From assembly GCA_963920525.1 (NCBI GenBank), contig OY986435.1, positions 262,014,962 to 262,078,961 on the forward strand: a DNA stretch of 64,000 bases, written 5' to 3'. The position numbers and the translations under genes were made by a program. Below, piece after piece: positions 1 through 10,971 of the stretch; the stretch's first letter is position 1; each line of letters opens with the position of its first letter. The DNA comes from Dichetophora obliterata. Taxonomy: Eukaryota > Arthropoda > Insecta > Diptera > Sciomyzidae. The notes under the pieces are model-generated. The model saw nothing but the letters and a program-made list of their open reading frames with translations, made no database searches and had not been told where the DNA came from.

Positions 1-233
1 TAGTTGTTTGATAGTTTAAAATCGTTCATTGAGCTTTAGGTCAGGTTAGAACTATTAATTACTGTAACTAGTTAATCAATCAGCTAACTAATTAATCAGT
101 TAGTGATGTTTTTTTTTCTTTTCATATTGAAAATGTTGTTGCTGTTGTTTCTTTGAAAAAAATTCGTTAGAGCAATTAATTGTTCTAACCTGACCTAAAG
201 CTCAATAAACGATTTTAAACTATCGAACAACTA
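1..233. mobile_element. MITE with 59-bp terminal inverted repeats
   Basis: Positions 1-59 and 175-233 are inverted copies of each other with about three mismatches; both ends read TAGTTGTT(T/C)GATAGTTT from the outside in. The middle is AT-rich and non-coding. The left end coincides with the window edge, so the true boundary and the target duplication cannot be read. To the right, 210-256 and 257-300 form an imperfect direct repeat of about 45 bp that includes the end of the element. The superfamily is not assigned. Confidence 0.75.
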
Positions 234-811
234 GAATTTGTATTTAAAATCAAGAATGATTTGAACTATCAAACGTTTAGAATTTATATTTAAATCATAG
301 AAAATCAACACTAATATACAACTTAATATACGCTTATATGAAACACACAATGCATAGTTTGCTGACAACGAAACGGTCCGCTTCAGTGATTTTAAAAGTG
401 CACACCGTTCAACCGAGCCAATTGGCTATCTGGGAAACAAAAAAAAAGGAACGCAATTGATGTGTATTTATATATGTATGTTTTACATACATATGTATTA
501 ATAAAAACAACAACAACAATAACAAAAGCAGCACAACAACGAACTACGTGATTACGAACAAACAAGCAAAAACAACAACCTTAAAAACAGAAAAAGCAGC
601 TACTGCAGCTAAGCAGCTTAGCAGCTTGTGCATTTCTCATACGAATATATGAATTTTTCATCTTCTTAGATTTTGCTATATTATTAGATATTCGTTTTAT
701 TCCCACTAAAACTGATATTTTGGCATTTTTTTTCTTCGTACGATGAATATTAAAGGCTGTAGGTATACCCCAAAGTGTCAAAGATCACTTTGAAAAAATT
801 CGTGAAAAGAC
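234..811. other. Unassigned AT-rich DNA
   Basis: Simple CAA/CAG-rich stretch around 505-550 and no recognisable gene. A 66-residue minus-strand frame at 581-781 has no family signature. Confidence 0.4.
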
Positions 812-1560
812 CCCCATACAAACCGCGCTGTAAGACGTAATTCTACGTCAAAAAAGTTTGTCTTATTTTTTGAGCAAAACCTAAATATTTTAGAGATTTT
901 TTTAAAACAATATAAAACATTGAATTATTGATGGGATAACGGTTAATCTTTTCTTATTTCTCCAAAGTCATTTAATTGATCTTTCAGACAAAGAACATTT
1001 GTTGAAAATCTATTAGAAAATGGCTGAGATATTTGCTTGCAAAGTCAAAACTTGAAATTTCAATAGTTTTTTTCTCATTCTGAGGCGATGGCCTTGCTTC
1101 AAGGAAATACGTTGTACTGAGAAGATATAAATTTTTCGAGATATCTAAATAATTTTAATGTCATTTTAAGGGGATTTTTTTTAACATACTATCCGTGGAA
1201 AATATTACCAAGAAAGCTTTTGTTTACCGTTATATTCCTCGACCAACAACTTTTCATACAAAAATACGTTGTACTGAGGACATCTATAGTTTTCGAGATA
1301 TCGCTATACTTTGTATGTCAAAATAACGGAAATTTTTCAGACTTTACTATGTGAAAGAAATTTCACCATCACAATACATATTCACTCTTGTTGTATAAAA
1401 AATGCTTATTGTAGGGTATCCGTAAGAGAGGGCGCAAAATGTTGGAAGTGTTTTTTGCACACCTCATCTAAAATTCCCTCTTACATTATATTCTTCCATT
1501 CTTCCATAATAAATGCTCCTTTTACGCTCGTATTTCAGGTCGAAGGTCACTAATCTAAAA
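812..1560 (-). repeat. Interspersed repeat, family A, copy 1 (Helitron-related)
   Basis: This stretch is repeated with clear but diverged similarity at 24735-25400, and inverted at 37490-39830. Shared landmarks are TATTTTTTGAGCAAAA, AATGGCTGAGATATTTGC and TAACGGTTAATCTTTT. A more distant relative is the pair at 8560-9346 and 49366-50140, which shares the sequence around GAGATATTTGC and CTCATTCT and has a Helitron-like 5' end. By that comparison this copy lies in the minus orientation of a Helitron-like family. No ends or coding capacity are visible here. Confidence 0.55.
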
Positions 1561-4077
1561 TGTAATCATACTCTGCAGCCAGATTTTCATTTGATACCTC
1601 ATTCACTATTCTACCTCTTCCTAGCCCTGAGATTTCTTACTATAAATAATACAAACTTTCAACGTGAATATTTCGGGTCAGAGGTCATAAATTTAAAATT
1701 TGCACATACAGGGTGCAGTACCTTTGAATGATATAAGTTTCATTGCCCTTATTCTAAAATTGATATCGAAAAAGTGTACGACAACATTTGATGTTTGCCT
1801 ATTAATATATAAGATTACATTTTCTTGTGTGTAAAAGTGTTTGTCAACCGGTGCAGTGTGCGTATAATGTTTACAAAATTAGTACCAAAAATCCAAGTAA
1901 ATGGCATTATAAAGGTTACATTTTGTTTATTTTATTCTAGATTCCTTTCTCCCCCCCTAGAGCAAATCCGGCGGACGCCCATGTTTCTCATCATTAGAGA
2001 TACACGGGTTTCATTCAATTCATAAAAAACAAAAATATAATTAAAATAAAATTTCAAGTAGAATCACTTTGAAAAAAAACCGTACAAGTTACCGTTAGAG
2101 CATATGTCAAATTGGATCAGAGTTTCCAGTTCTGTGTTTTCATATGTAAGGAATTGATTGATAAGCTGGATTTTTTTTAAAAATCAACCCAGAGTGAGTT
2201 TCCAGTACAAAAGTTACTTACAATTGCACAAAAATTTATTTCGGTGGACGCCAAAATTGGTTCAGACAAAAAAGTGTACCAATCGAAAGGATTTTTTTTT
2301 ATTTACTATTGTTGGTACCAGAATTGGGGGTCAGATTTTTGATACACTCTAATACTCATTTCAACAGCAACAACATCCGCATTGTTTTTTTTATCTTATT
2401 GTACCATGCTTACTACCACCTTAATAGTGAATCTTAACAGTGAATATCCTAATTATTTTTTTTTATTTCCTCATAAATGCCTTTAATGTTTATATAAATA
2501 CGGTCAATGTTTGTCCTTTATCTAAATATTTTCACAATGGCTTTACAAAGCCCAGGCATCCAAAAACACCTTTTCTTCCATACTAATAATCACTTAGTAG
2601 TTTTTCAGTGTATTAATTTGCTTAATCATCACAGAACAAATTTCTGCTAATGGCACCTGTTCCTGTTTCTCGCTTTTAGTCAAACACAAACAGCCACTTT
2701 GTAAAATATCATATTTCGGCAAAATATCACATGCAAAGAAAAGGGACAGTAATGTAAATAAAAGAAAAGATTTGTTCATAATTTCTTGGTTTTCGAAGAT
2801 TTTATATGATCTTTTTTTTTTTGTTATTCAATAACATTGTTTGAAAACGTAAAGTCAGAAAAGATATCTAAACTTGTAGCAGAAATAATTGATCCTTAAG
2901 AACCCAAGCTTAGGGTTAACAGACAAAAAGGATATGATTCTTACGTCATTTTTTCTAAGACTGTTGAAAATTTGGCATTATTTTTCCGTGAATGAAATCT
3001 TCACATGATAGACAGTCTTTTTGGACTTTCTACAGCATTGGTGATAATCGTTATTAATAGAAGAAATTATCAAATTTTTCCTATAAATAAAACTTGAGTA
3101 TAAGAAACCCAGTACAACTCCTTTTAACCAGAAAAGTAACCATTTGTAAATTTTATAAATGATTGCTTGTCATGTACTGCAGTCATAAAATCGATTGTTT
3201 TATTTCCATTTCTTAAATTTATCCCCACCAAGAAATTTTTCTGTATTAGCTATAATGCTAATATATATTTTATTATTCTGGTTGAGGCGATAGGAACGAT
3301 ATGCATAATAAGCACTGAAAATTTCGAAGCAATCAGAGCTCTAGTGTAATAAAACTGATCAACGCAAGCCCAAAAAGACGTTTAAAGTTTAATTATACCC
3401 CTAAGTTAATAAAGTAATATAAACGCCCATAAGAAGGTGCAACAGTTATAGAAGAGTTTGTGTATTCTTAATCAGCATGTCACCACCTTAGTCTATTAAT
3501 TGCATTTTTATGTAAAACGAAACGAATTTTTTGATATGGAAAATGTTTTGCTTACCATGTCTTAGACCACATTCAGCCTTCGTTTTACAAAGAGATACAG
3601 TTACTCACGTCCGGCTTTCCGTCTGTTTGTGTACACGATTACAGTCGTCATTTTGAAGCTATCTTTAAAAATTTTTACTTATAAGTTTCTATGAAAAAAA
3701 GCTTGTAGTTGAGCCAAATTGCGTGAAAACTAAGCTCATCTCCCATAAAAAATAAAAAATTACAAACGATTTTTACCAAAATGGAAAAATTCCTTAAATT
3801 TCACAAAAACTAATGATATGATGTGCATTTTTTTACATAAGCCTTAATTTATGACAAAAACTGAGGTATTTAGTAAAATCGAATAAATAATAGGTCTAAC
3901 TCCAATACACAATGTTGCCATAAAAACGGTAATATTTCCCAAAATTCCGCAAAAACTTATTTCACAACTTTAAATTTTACACAGAGCAAGAACCTTTCAT
4001 CTACCTCCCATACAAAGTGCCCTTTTTAAATTATCAAATATTTCATAAATTCCACAGAAAGTAATGAATTGACTTGA
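1561..4077. other. Unassigned AT-rich DNA
   Basis: No gene, terminal repeat pair or conserved domain could be recognised on either strand. Open frames here are at most about 70 codons and compositionally random. Confidence 0.4.
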
Positions 4078-4272
4078 TTTTTTGCCAGGGTGCGGAGAAC
4101 GTTTGAAATACGATTGTTCTCAATTATCGTTCCCCTCATGTAAAGTTGTTCTTGCAAATTATCACGAACGAAGGGGGAGCTCTCTGCTGGCGTCGAATTT
4201 TTTTATCTCTGAATAATTTGTCAGCTTAAAATTTTTTCGATCGAATTTTTCACAAAAAACTATCAAGCAACG

Positions 4273-5292
4273 GCCCTGCATGGTCATATTCGCATCCTTG
4301 ATTTTGTACAGAGAGATGTCAGGGAGGCGCTTATGCCTATGGACGGAAGGCAGAGAGTAAAAATAACAGAAAAATGTTATAAAACTCTTATAACGGATGG
4401 AGCCGTTTGTGAAGAAATCGCTGGTAGCGATATCAGTATATTCACAGACGGCTCTCTGATGAATGGCCGGGCCGGGGCAGGCGTGTACTCAAAAGAGTTA
4501 AGCCGAACTTAGGTTGTACTGAGGTTGGGGAGGTTTGTGTCTGTATACCAGGCAGAAATGCTTGGCGTAGTGCATGCGCTGGACCACCTGATAGATGGCC
4601 GGATCAGTGGCAAGAAAATTGTCATCGCTCTCGACAATCAGTCTGTGATTAGGTGTATGCAACGGACAGACATCACTTCCAGGTTGGCCATAGAATGTCT
4701 TACAAAACTCAATAGGTGCGCCCAGACGAATGAGCTCACACTTATAGGGGTGAGAGGACACTCTGGCATAGAACAGAATGAAGAAGCTGATTCTTTAGCA
4801 AGAGCAGGATCAGCAGAAGAATTCTGTGGACCAGAACCACGTATCGCCATAGGTGACAATATGGTGGCAGGCCTTATTAAACAATGGACGGACTCGGAAC
4901 ACAGTAGAAGGTGGGAAGAAGCTGTTAATTGCAGGCAATCAAAGGCGGCCGTGAAGTGGTCTCGTAGTGAGGCAGCAAAAGTTATCCGATACAATCGAAG
5001 GACTTTAAGCTGGCTTACTGCACTGGTCACAGGACACGGTCCCTTCATGTACCATCTCGGGAAGATGACTCTGACCGAGGACGATGCGTGTAGGTTATGC
5101 CTAGAGGAGCCGGAAACAGCAGCACACATTCTGTGCCAGTGTCCGGCGCTGGCAAGCATAAGATTTACCACTCTGGGACGCCCATTTATTGGCGAAGCCG
5201 AGATTGGTCAACTAACCTATAAGGATATGCTTGAGGTGACAAGGAATGCTTACACAAGGAGCATGCTCACGTACGAGTACTCCGAGCAGTAG
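4273..5292 (+). pseudogene. Reverse transcriptase C-terminus with RNase H domain (non-LTR retrotransposon ORF2 fragment)
   Basis: Only the C-terminal part of an ORF2 polyprotein remains. An RNase H domain is readable with all four acidic positions: FTDGS (near 4441-4455), YQAEM (near 4549), ALDNQS (near 4630) and GHSGIEQNEEAD (near 4757). It would degrade the RNA strand of the RNA-DNA hybrid during retrotransposition. Further on there is a Cys/His cluster, CRLC...HILCQC (about 5089-5140), typical of the C-termini of RNase H-bearing clades such as I, LOA or R1-like. One in-frame TAG at 4510-4512 splits the RNase H domain between its first and second acidic residues, so the copy is dead. The frame is otherwise continuous from the left junction to the stop at 5290-5292. 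Clade assignment is inference. Confidence 0.85.
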
Positions 5293-5365
5293 TACCCTTT
5301 GTCCAATGGGGGACGAAAAGGGACCCACTGTGGTCTGCTTCGGCAAATCCCCAACTTATTATATA
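4273..5365 (+). mobile_element. 5'-truncated non-LTR retrotransposon nested in the hAT element
   Basis: The insert is bounded by an exact 12-bp duplication TATCAAGCAACG at 4261-4272 and 5366-5377. It begins inside coding sequence (5' truncation, typical of target-primed reverse transcription) and ends with a 3' UTR of about 70 bp after the stop at 5290-5292. No poly-A tail is seen; the 3' end is TA-rich. The encoded RNase H and C-terminal region is described separately. Confidence 0.9.
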
Positions 5366-6560
5366 TATCAAGCAACGAACGTTCGTTTTGAATTTTTCAT
5401 AAAAATAAACGTTCAAGGAAAAACTCAGGAACGTTCGTTTCCTAAAATAAGTTAAAAACCGCTTATTAAGCGGTCATAATACTATATATACGATTTTGGA
5501 ATGTGGTAAACATGGGAATTAGGTAAATACCTCAAAACACCACAAAATACCTCAAATTACTACAAAAAACCACAATACCCCAAAACAACTCAAAATCCTT
5601 CAAATTACTGCAATTACGTGGTAGAAATACGAATTAAGGGAACGATGCGTTAATTGAATTTTTTGACGACGATTAACTTTTGCGCGAGTGACCTTCTCCG
5701 CGCTTCTACTTTACTTAACACTAACAAAATTGCCATCATACCATTCTCCATTATACCATTATCTTCAAACCATATCACTATACCATATCCTTTACATATA
5801 TCACCCATTGTACTGTACCTATCATGCAATCTCATCATATAAAAACAATTATAACAAACCATCTTTTTTTATTTGATTGGGCTTATTAAGTTTACTTACC
5901 TTATTTAAAAGCATTAAAACATTATTTTTTCCTCATAAGCATGTGCAGTCTACATATGTATTTTGGTTTCATCCTTTCATGTCAGAAAGTGTACAAAAAA
6001 ACAACAAACTTATATTTTGCCTAATAACTCCACGTACAAACGAACGTTCCTGAATTTTTCCTTCAAACGCTCATTTTTAATGAACAATAATAAACGAACG
6101 TTTGTTGCTTTTTGTTGTTGTGTGAAAAGTTCGTTCGAAAAAATACAAAGCTTACAAATTTATCAGTGATAAAAAAACGACGCAAGCAAAGCGTTCCTTT
6201 TTCGATTGCGAACGTTCGTTTGCTTTTAAATTTTTCCTTTGAAAAATTCTCACACACAGCAGAAAACGAACGATAAGATTCGAATTTTTCCGCACCCTGT
6301 TTTTTGCCCATAAGCTTTTCTATTTAAAACATACTTTGAGTTTAGAATTTAGAGAAACTAAATGAAAAAATACACCTATCCCCCTTACAAAGTGAGATCA
6401 TCGAAATAATAAGACCATCATAATTTCTTAAATACTAAAACACAGTTGTGAGGCTATTTTAATTTCGAAAATGATTTCTTTGAGCGCGTTGGAATAAAAA
6501 GATCGATAACAGGCTCAAGAGCGCTTATAAGAAAAACATCTAAGGGCACGTTTACAGTGC

Positions 6561-6682
6561 TGACTTTCGGCCGAACCGAGCCGAGCTGAAACTCAAAAAC
6601 GCATTGGAGCAATAGAGAACGGAAGTAATGCTTCTCCTTTGCCCCTACGCGTTTTAGAGTTTCAGTTCGGTTCGGCCGGTCA
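6561..6682. repeat. Short GC-rich inverted repeat (MITE-like)
   Basis: The arms at about 6561-6600 and 6649-6682 pair with a few mismatches around GGCCGAACCGAGCCGA and its inverse. The block is GC-rich compared with its surroundings and non-coding. No clear target duplication was found. Confidence 0.5.
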
Positions 6683-7562
6683 TTTCATCACTTTCCTAGT
6701 CCACGGATTAGTTTGTAAACGGAGAATTAATACTCCGAATTTCTGTATACCAGTTTTTATGCCAAAGTTGACAGCAGCTTTTACCAATGCTGCGTAGTCG
6801 GAGTCGAGGTGTTGGAGTCGGAGTCTGTAGGAATTCTTGTGCAAAGGAGTCGGAGTCGAGAAAAATGAATCGACTCTGACTCCGGCAAAACAATGATGAA
6901 AAATATATAATACTAGCTGATATCGAGTATATAATGACTCGAGAGTCATTTATATAAAAATTTTAATATACACTTTTCGATTAAATGTTTTTGTAAATTT
7001 TGGAATTTTGTAAAAACGTGTTGAATTTAAGTTTGAGACCACTATAAAAATATTAGTTAAAAAATTCACCAAGCTTTTTTAACGAAGAAATAATTTTATC
7101 ACTGTTTTTTGCAATCAAAAACTGTTTTTTAGTTCTAAACTGAATTTACTGTTTACTGGTAAGCATGTTACTTGCACTTCGCTAATGAAAATCAAATTTA
7201 TAAAAATCTTCCTAAAATTTTTTAGTAGTTTTTCCAGTTGGAAAATAACAATTGGATTGTCTCTAAACTAAAAATTAATATAAATTGAGTCTGATAGTTG
7301 ATGCAATTTCTTAAATCTTCTGAATTCCTATTTTATACGAAAAATTGTATAGTCGTTTTTTTAATGTAAATTAGCAAAAAGGTGTAAGTTAAGAAAGCAG
7401 TCGCTTTTTAATTTGTATTATAGTATATACAGCAACCTGTAACAATATTATCGACGTTAACAGTTGATCGACATAAATCCAGCTGAAAAATCTGCAAGAA
7501 CAGTGCAAGAAGTGCCATTATGTTATTTGCTGCAAGTTTACGCTGTGTGCGAAAAGAACTAA

Positions 7563-7735
7563 GGCTGTGTGCGAATTGATCTAAATGCGACCTAAACTAA
7601 ATAGTGTCGATAAGGCAGTGCTTCCTAATTTAGGAAGCATTTAGGTAGCTCGATAATTTCCTTAATTATTTAGAAATCACTGCCTTATCGACCCAATTTA
7701 GTTTAAATCGCATTTAGATCAATTCGCACACAGCC
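7563..7735. mobile_element. 173-bp Harbinger/Tourist-like MITE, copy 1
   Basis: A near-complete palindrome that begins GGCTGTGTGCGAATTGATCT and ends with its inverse, flanked by TAA on both sides (7560-7562, 7736-7738). A 3-bp TAA/TWA duplication points to PIF/Harbinger-type mobilisation. It has the same length as the copy at 8006-8178 and is highly similar to it. Confidence 0.85.
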
Positions 7736-8005
7736 TAAATTGCGTAACAGTTACTGACTTTTCCAAAATATTGGAATCGTGTCGGTAATGCAGTACTAAT
7801 TTATAATTTAGAATATATTCCAGCATACTTTTCAGCATACTTTCGGTTAGTACGCAATTGAACCGAAAAATTTGTTCAATGTAGCCAAGCTAACAACCAT
7901 GATTGGAGAGTTAAAATGTCAAAATTTCGCTGTCTTTTATATGTCGGTATATTTAATTGGCGTGGAAATTTAACTTTCAACAATATTGTTCAAATAACAC
8001 ATTAA

Positions 8006-8178
8006 GGCTGTGTGCGACTTGATCTAAATGCGACCTAAACTAAATAGTGTCGATAAGGCAGTGCTTCCTAATTTAGGAAGCATTTAGATAACTCGATAAT
8101 TGCCTAAAGTATTTAGGAAGCACTGCCTTATCGACCCAATTTAGTTTAGGTCGCATTTAGATCAATTTTCACGCAGCC
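8006..8178. mobile_element. 173-bp Harbinger/Tourist-like MITE, copy 2
   Basis: Same family and same length as the copy at 7563-7735, in the same orientation. TAA flanks both sides (8003-8005, 8179-8181). Long complementary arms pair around GTCGATAAGGCAGTGCTTCC and its inverse. The two copies lie 443 bp apart (start to start). Confidence 0.85.
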
Positions 8179-8339
8179 TAAACATAAAAAATTAACTTTT
8201 ACAGCATTCTTATTCACAGTCATCTTTCGATGATATAGTGATATATATAGAACATTTAAAGTACCATTGATAAAGAACTGAGTGACAACGGTGAAACAAT
8301 AGTGAGAAAAATGACAAATCACAACAAAAAAAATTTAAC

Positions 8340-8372
8340 AGGCGGGGCGGGGAGTGGGGGGGGGGTGGGGAG
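8340..8372 (+). repeat. G-rich tract
   Basis: A run of G clusters (GGCGGGGCGGGG, then a longer G run) in otherwise AT-rich DNA. It has enough G runs to form a G-quadruplex in principle. Confidence 0.5.
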
Positions 8373-8559
8373 ACAAAAGAAAGTAGATTATTATTAGGAA
8401 GATTTTTTAAAAACCAAAATGTTTTCTTAGAGATAAATGAGGACGCTCAAATTAAATAGAGAATTTTAAAATAAAACTCAGTTTTATTAAAAGTCTGGTA
8501 TGAAAAAATAAATTTTTAGCCATTACTTCTGATTGGAAAAATATATTGGGGTTAATTTT

Positions 8560-9346
8560 TTCACATAAATTATTTTTGAGACTTGACTTTTTTGTAAAAA
8601 ATATAAAAACAACATTTTGGAAAAAAAAATTTCGCGAAAAAAATCAATGTTGTTTTGATGACAAAAACAGTAAAATAATTTTTGCGCTTAGCTGGAAGAA
8701 TTTTTGCAAATAAATGCTATGTCATATGAAAGGTAGTCAGATTTGCTATTTTTAATTGATTTCATTTTTACATCAACAACAATTTTTGAGTCATTTTTTC
8801 AGTAAAAATTCAATATTTTGGACCTTTTTTGACATAATCATAAAACATATGTTCACTGACTTAACGGTACAGTTCAACCTGTTTTTGTCAAGTGATTTTA
8901 TTGAACTTTTGAACAAAAAAAATTTGAATGAAATATATTAATGGACAGCGGAGATATTTGCATTGAAAGACCAAACTTTGATTTTCATGTCGTTTTTTTC
9001 TCATTCTTAGGTAACGATGTTTTATGAAAAAGTCGTTGTACTAATAATTTCTCCAATTTTGAAGATATGTGAATGTTTTTGATGTCAAAATAACAAAAAA
9101 ATTTTAAAATTAAATACACAAAAATCTCCTGTACTAAAAAGTTTTATAATAACAAAATTACCGTTAGTTGAAAAAATTCAGAGGGGGCGTGGCAAAAACT
9201 AAGTATGTAACATTTTAAGTTGAGATGCACCTAATATGTATACCTAGTATGAGCAAAATCCGTTGAGCCTTTTAGATTTGTATAAAGGCCAAACAAACAA
9301 ACAAACAAACAAACAGAAAATGAGTTTTATTACTATAGATTTCGCA
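8560..9346 (-). mobile_element. Helitron-like fragment, family B copy 1 (minus orientation)
   Basis: Inverted copy of 49366-50140 over about 780 bp. Read on the minus strand it starts ATCTATAGTAATAAAA near 9346, contains (GTTT)n, then ACGGCTCAACGGATTT-type sequence. The Helitron at 55989 has the same arrangement: TCTATATATATAAAA, then ACGGCTTGCCCGATTTC. A GGGGGCGTGGC word sits near 9183. No 3' CTAG end was found, so the copy looks 3'-truncated. No coding sequence. Confidence 0.6.
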
Positions 9347-9495
9347 TAATTTAAATTTTGTTTAAAACAGTTCACCCTTCGATTTTTTTAATTTGGTTCA
9401 CCCTGTGAAATTATCGACTACGCATCAAAAATGAGCCACTAAAGCTATTATGACTGAAATGCCAGTGATAGCTTGAGACCAGAATTTAAACATTA

Positions 9496-9776
9496 GGGGT
9501 ATTCACGATTCAGTGCACTTGCCTGTGCAGTTGAGGACTTGAGGACTTGTGCACTTTACAAAAACAAATTGTACGTACGTCAAAAATCTGCACAAGTGCT
9601 TTTCTACTATTACCTTCAACTTGAGGACTTGAGCAGTTGTGCACTTGTGTGCATTGAAAAATGTTGACAGCTTTGAAATGGTGATGGTGGTGTGTTCACG
9701 AAAACCTAACTGCACAACTGCACAAGTCCTCAAGTCCTCAACTGCACAGGCAAGTGCACTGAATCGTGAATACCCC
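9496..9776. mobile_element. 281-bp MITE, copy 1
   Basis: Long inverted ends starting GGGGTATTCACGATTCAGTG and containing repeated TTGAGGACTTGAGGACTTG words; TA flanks both sides (9494-9495, 9777-9778). Same family as 10644-10902 but with the interior in the opposite orientation. Confidence 0.8.
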
Positions 9777-10643
9777 TATTGTATTGTATTAACGTTTAAG
9801 AAAATGGGAAAAAAAATGTCGATAAAGTTAGCAGTTTTTGGCCATTTTGCAATTACACCCGACGGAAACATTACTCGTGTCAGTATTTTTTTTCAAAGTT
9901 ATTAAAAATTGTTATTAAAAATTAAAATTAAAATTTTGTTTAATTATTTGGTTCGAGTCGGAGTTGGAGTCGGAGTCGGAGCTTCGATATTTTGAGGAGT
10001 CCGAGTCGAAATTTGTTGGTCCAACTCCGCAGCTCTGGTTTTTACATCCGGTTGTCAGAACTTATTTATAGGTGTCGGTTTACACTAGCCTCTTTTTCAC
10101 ATGACGCAGTTTTTCAATGTTCACACACAGAACTTGCTTTACTCTGAGTCTGAATTTTCTATTGTGCTGTTTTTCACCTAAAATATTTAAAAGCAATTAA
10201 AAATTAGTGTTAGCTTGAGTGTGTGCTCCTTAGCTGCAATAGCACAAAGAAAAAACACTCAAAATGACAAATCTCAAGTCAAAGTGAGTCGCAAAATTTG
10301 TAAAGTTTTGAAACTCTTGCCTCACGGTACATTCATTTTTCAACTTCCTTATCTCTTCTGTAGACGTCAAAGTGAGTCAGTTGAGTGAGGCATGTGTAAG
10401 CAGACACTAGTGACGCATTAGTCGATACGTTTTGGCAGTCTTTTCTACCTGATATTTTTAACGAAATAAAAAATTTTAATATAATAAATAAAAACTCGGA
10501 AATGTATTTGCAGAAACGTCATGTAACAAAAAGATCAAAAAGCGATTATTCGAGTACTTTTTGGGTTTCGAGTAAATTTTAAGGCACAAGTATGAAGTTA
10601 TCCAAACTGAAAACATATGCAACACTACAGGCAAAAGGTAATA

Positions 10644-10902
10644 GGCGTATTCACGATTCAGTGCACTTTCCTGTGCAGTTGAGGACTTGAGGATTTGTGC
10701 AGTTAGCTTTTCGTGAGCACACCACTATCATTTTTTCAAAGCTGTCAGAATTGTTCAATGCTCACAACTGTTCAAGTCCTGAAGTTTGAGGCTACAGTAG
10801 AAAAGTACTTGTGCAGATTTTTGACGTACGCGCACTTTGTTTTTGTTTTTGTATAGTGCACAAGTCCTAAAGTCCTCAAGTGTACTGAATCGTGAATACC
10901 CT
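10644..10902. mobile_element. 259-bp MITE, copy 2
   Basis: Ends GGCGTATTCACGATTCAGTG and its inverse; TA at 10642-10643 and 10903-10904. The interior matches the reverse complement of 9496-9776 (CGTGAGCACACCA word versus TGGTGTGTTCACG). Non-coding. Confidence 0.8.
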
Positions 10903-10971
10903 TAATATTGTCATGCAACATATGTCAACTTTATATATGAAGATGAAATTTCGTAAGTTATGCAATATAAA

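Larger units (their letters stand above)
4078..6307. mobile_element. Non-autonomous hAT-type element with 8-bp target duplication
   Basis: The ends are CAGGGTGCGGA at 4086-4096 and its inverse TCCGCACCCTG at 6289-6299. They are flanked by an exact 8-bp duplication TTTTTTGC (4078-4085 and 6300-6307). An 8-bp duplication with CAG-starting ends is the established hAT signature. Removing the nested LINE and one copy of its duplication leaves about 1.1 kb. The interior is non-coding and rich in GAACGTTCG-type words, for example near 5380, 5430, 6045 and 6210, plus a perfect palindrome ACCGCTTATTAAGCGGT near 5459. These could be transposase-binding subterminal repeats, which is inference. Confidence 0.85.
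6777..10045. mobile_element. hAT element with CAGAGCTGCGGAGTCGG-type ends, carrying nested repeats
   Basis: The left end starts at 6785 (CAATGCTGCGTAGTCGGAGT) and the right end stops at 10037 (inverse of CAGAGCTGCGGAGTTGGA). They are flanked by an 8-bp duplication with one mismatch, GCTTTTAC (6777-6784) and GTTTTTAC (10038-10045). Just inside both ends are repeats of the word GGAGTCGGAGTCG (6797-6870 and 9955-10005), as expected for subterminal transposase sites. No transposase domain can be read. Much of the interior is later insertions: MITEs at 7563-7735 and 8006-8178, a Helitron-like piece at 8560-9346, and a MITE at 9496-9776. Confidence 0.75.

Noticed and set aside
4638..5171. 177-codon minus-strand frame
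   Set aside because: Antisense shadow of the RNase H-containing ORF2 fragment on the plus strand.
9291..9315. Regularly spaced repeat as a CRISPR array
   Set aside because: It is an (AAAC)n microsatellite inside a Helitron-like fragment; the window is eukaryotic.
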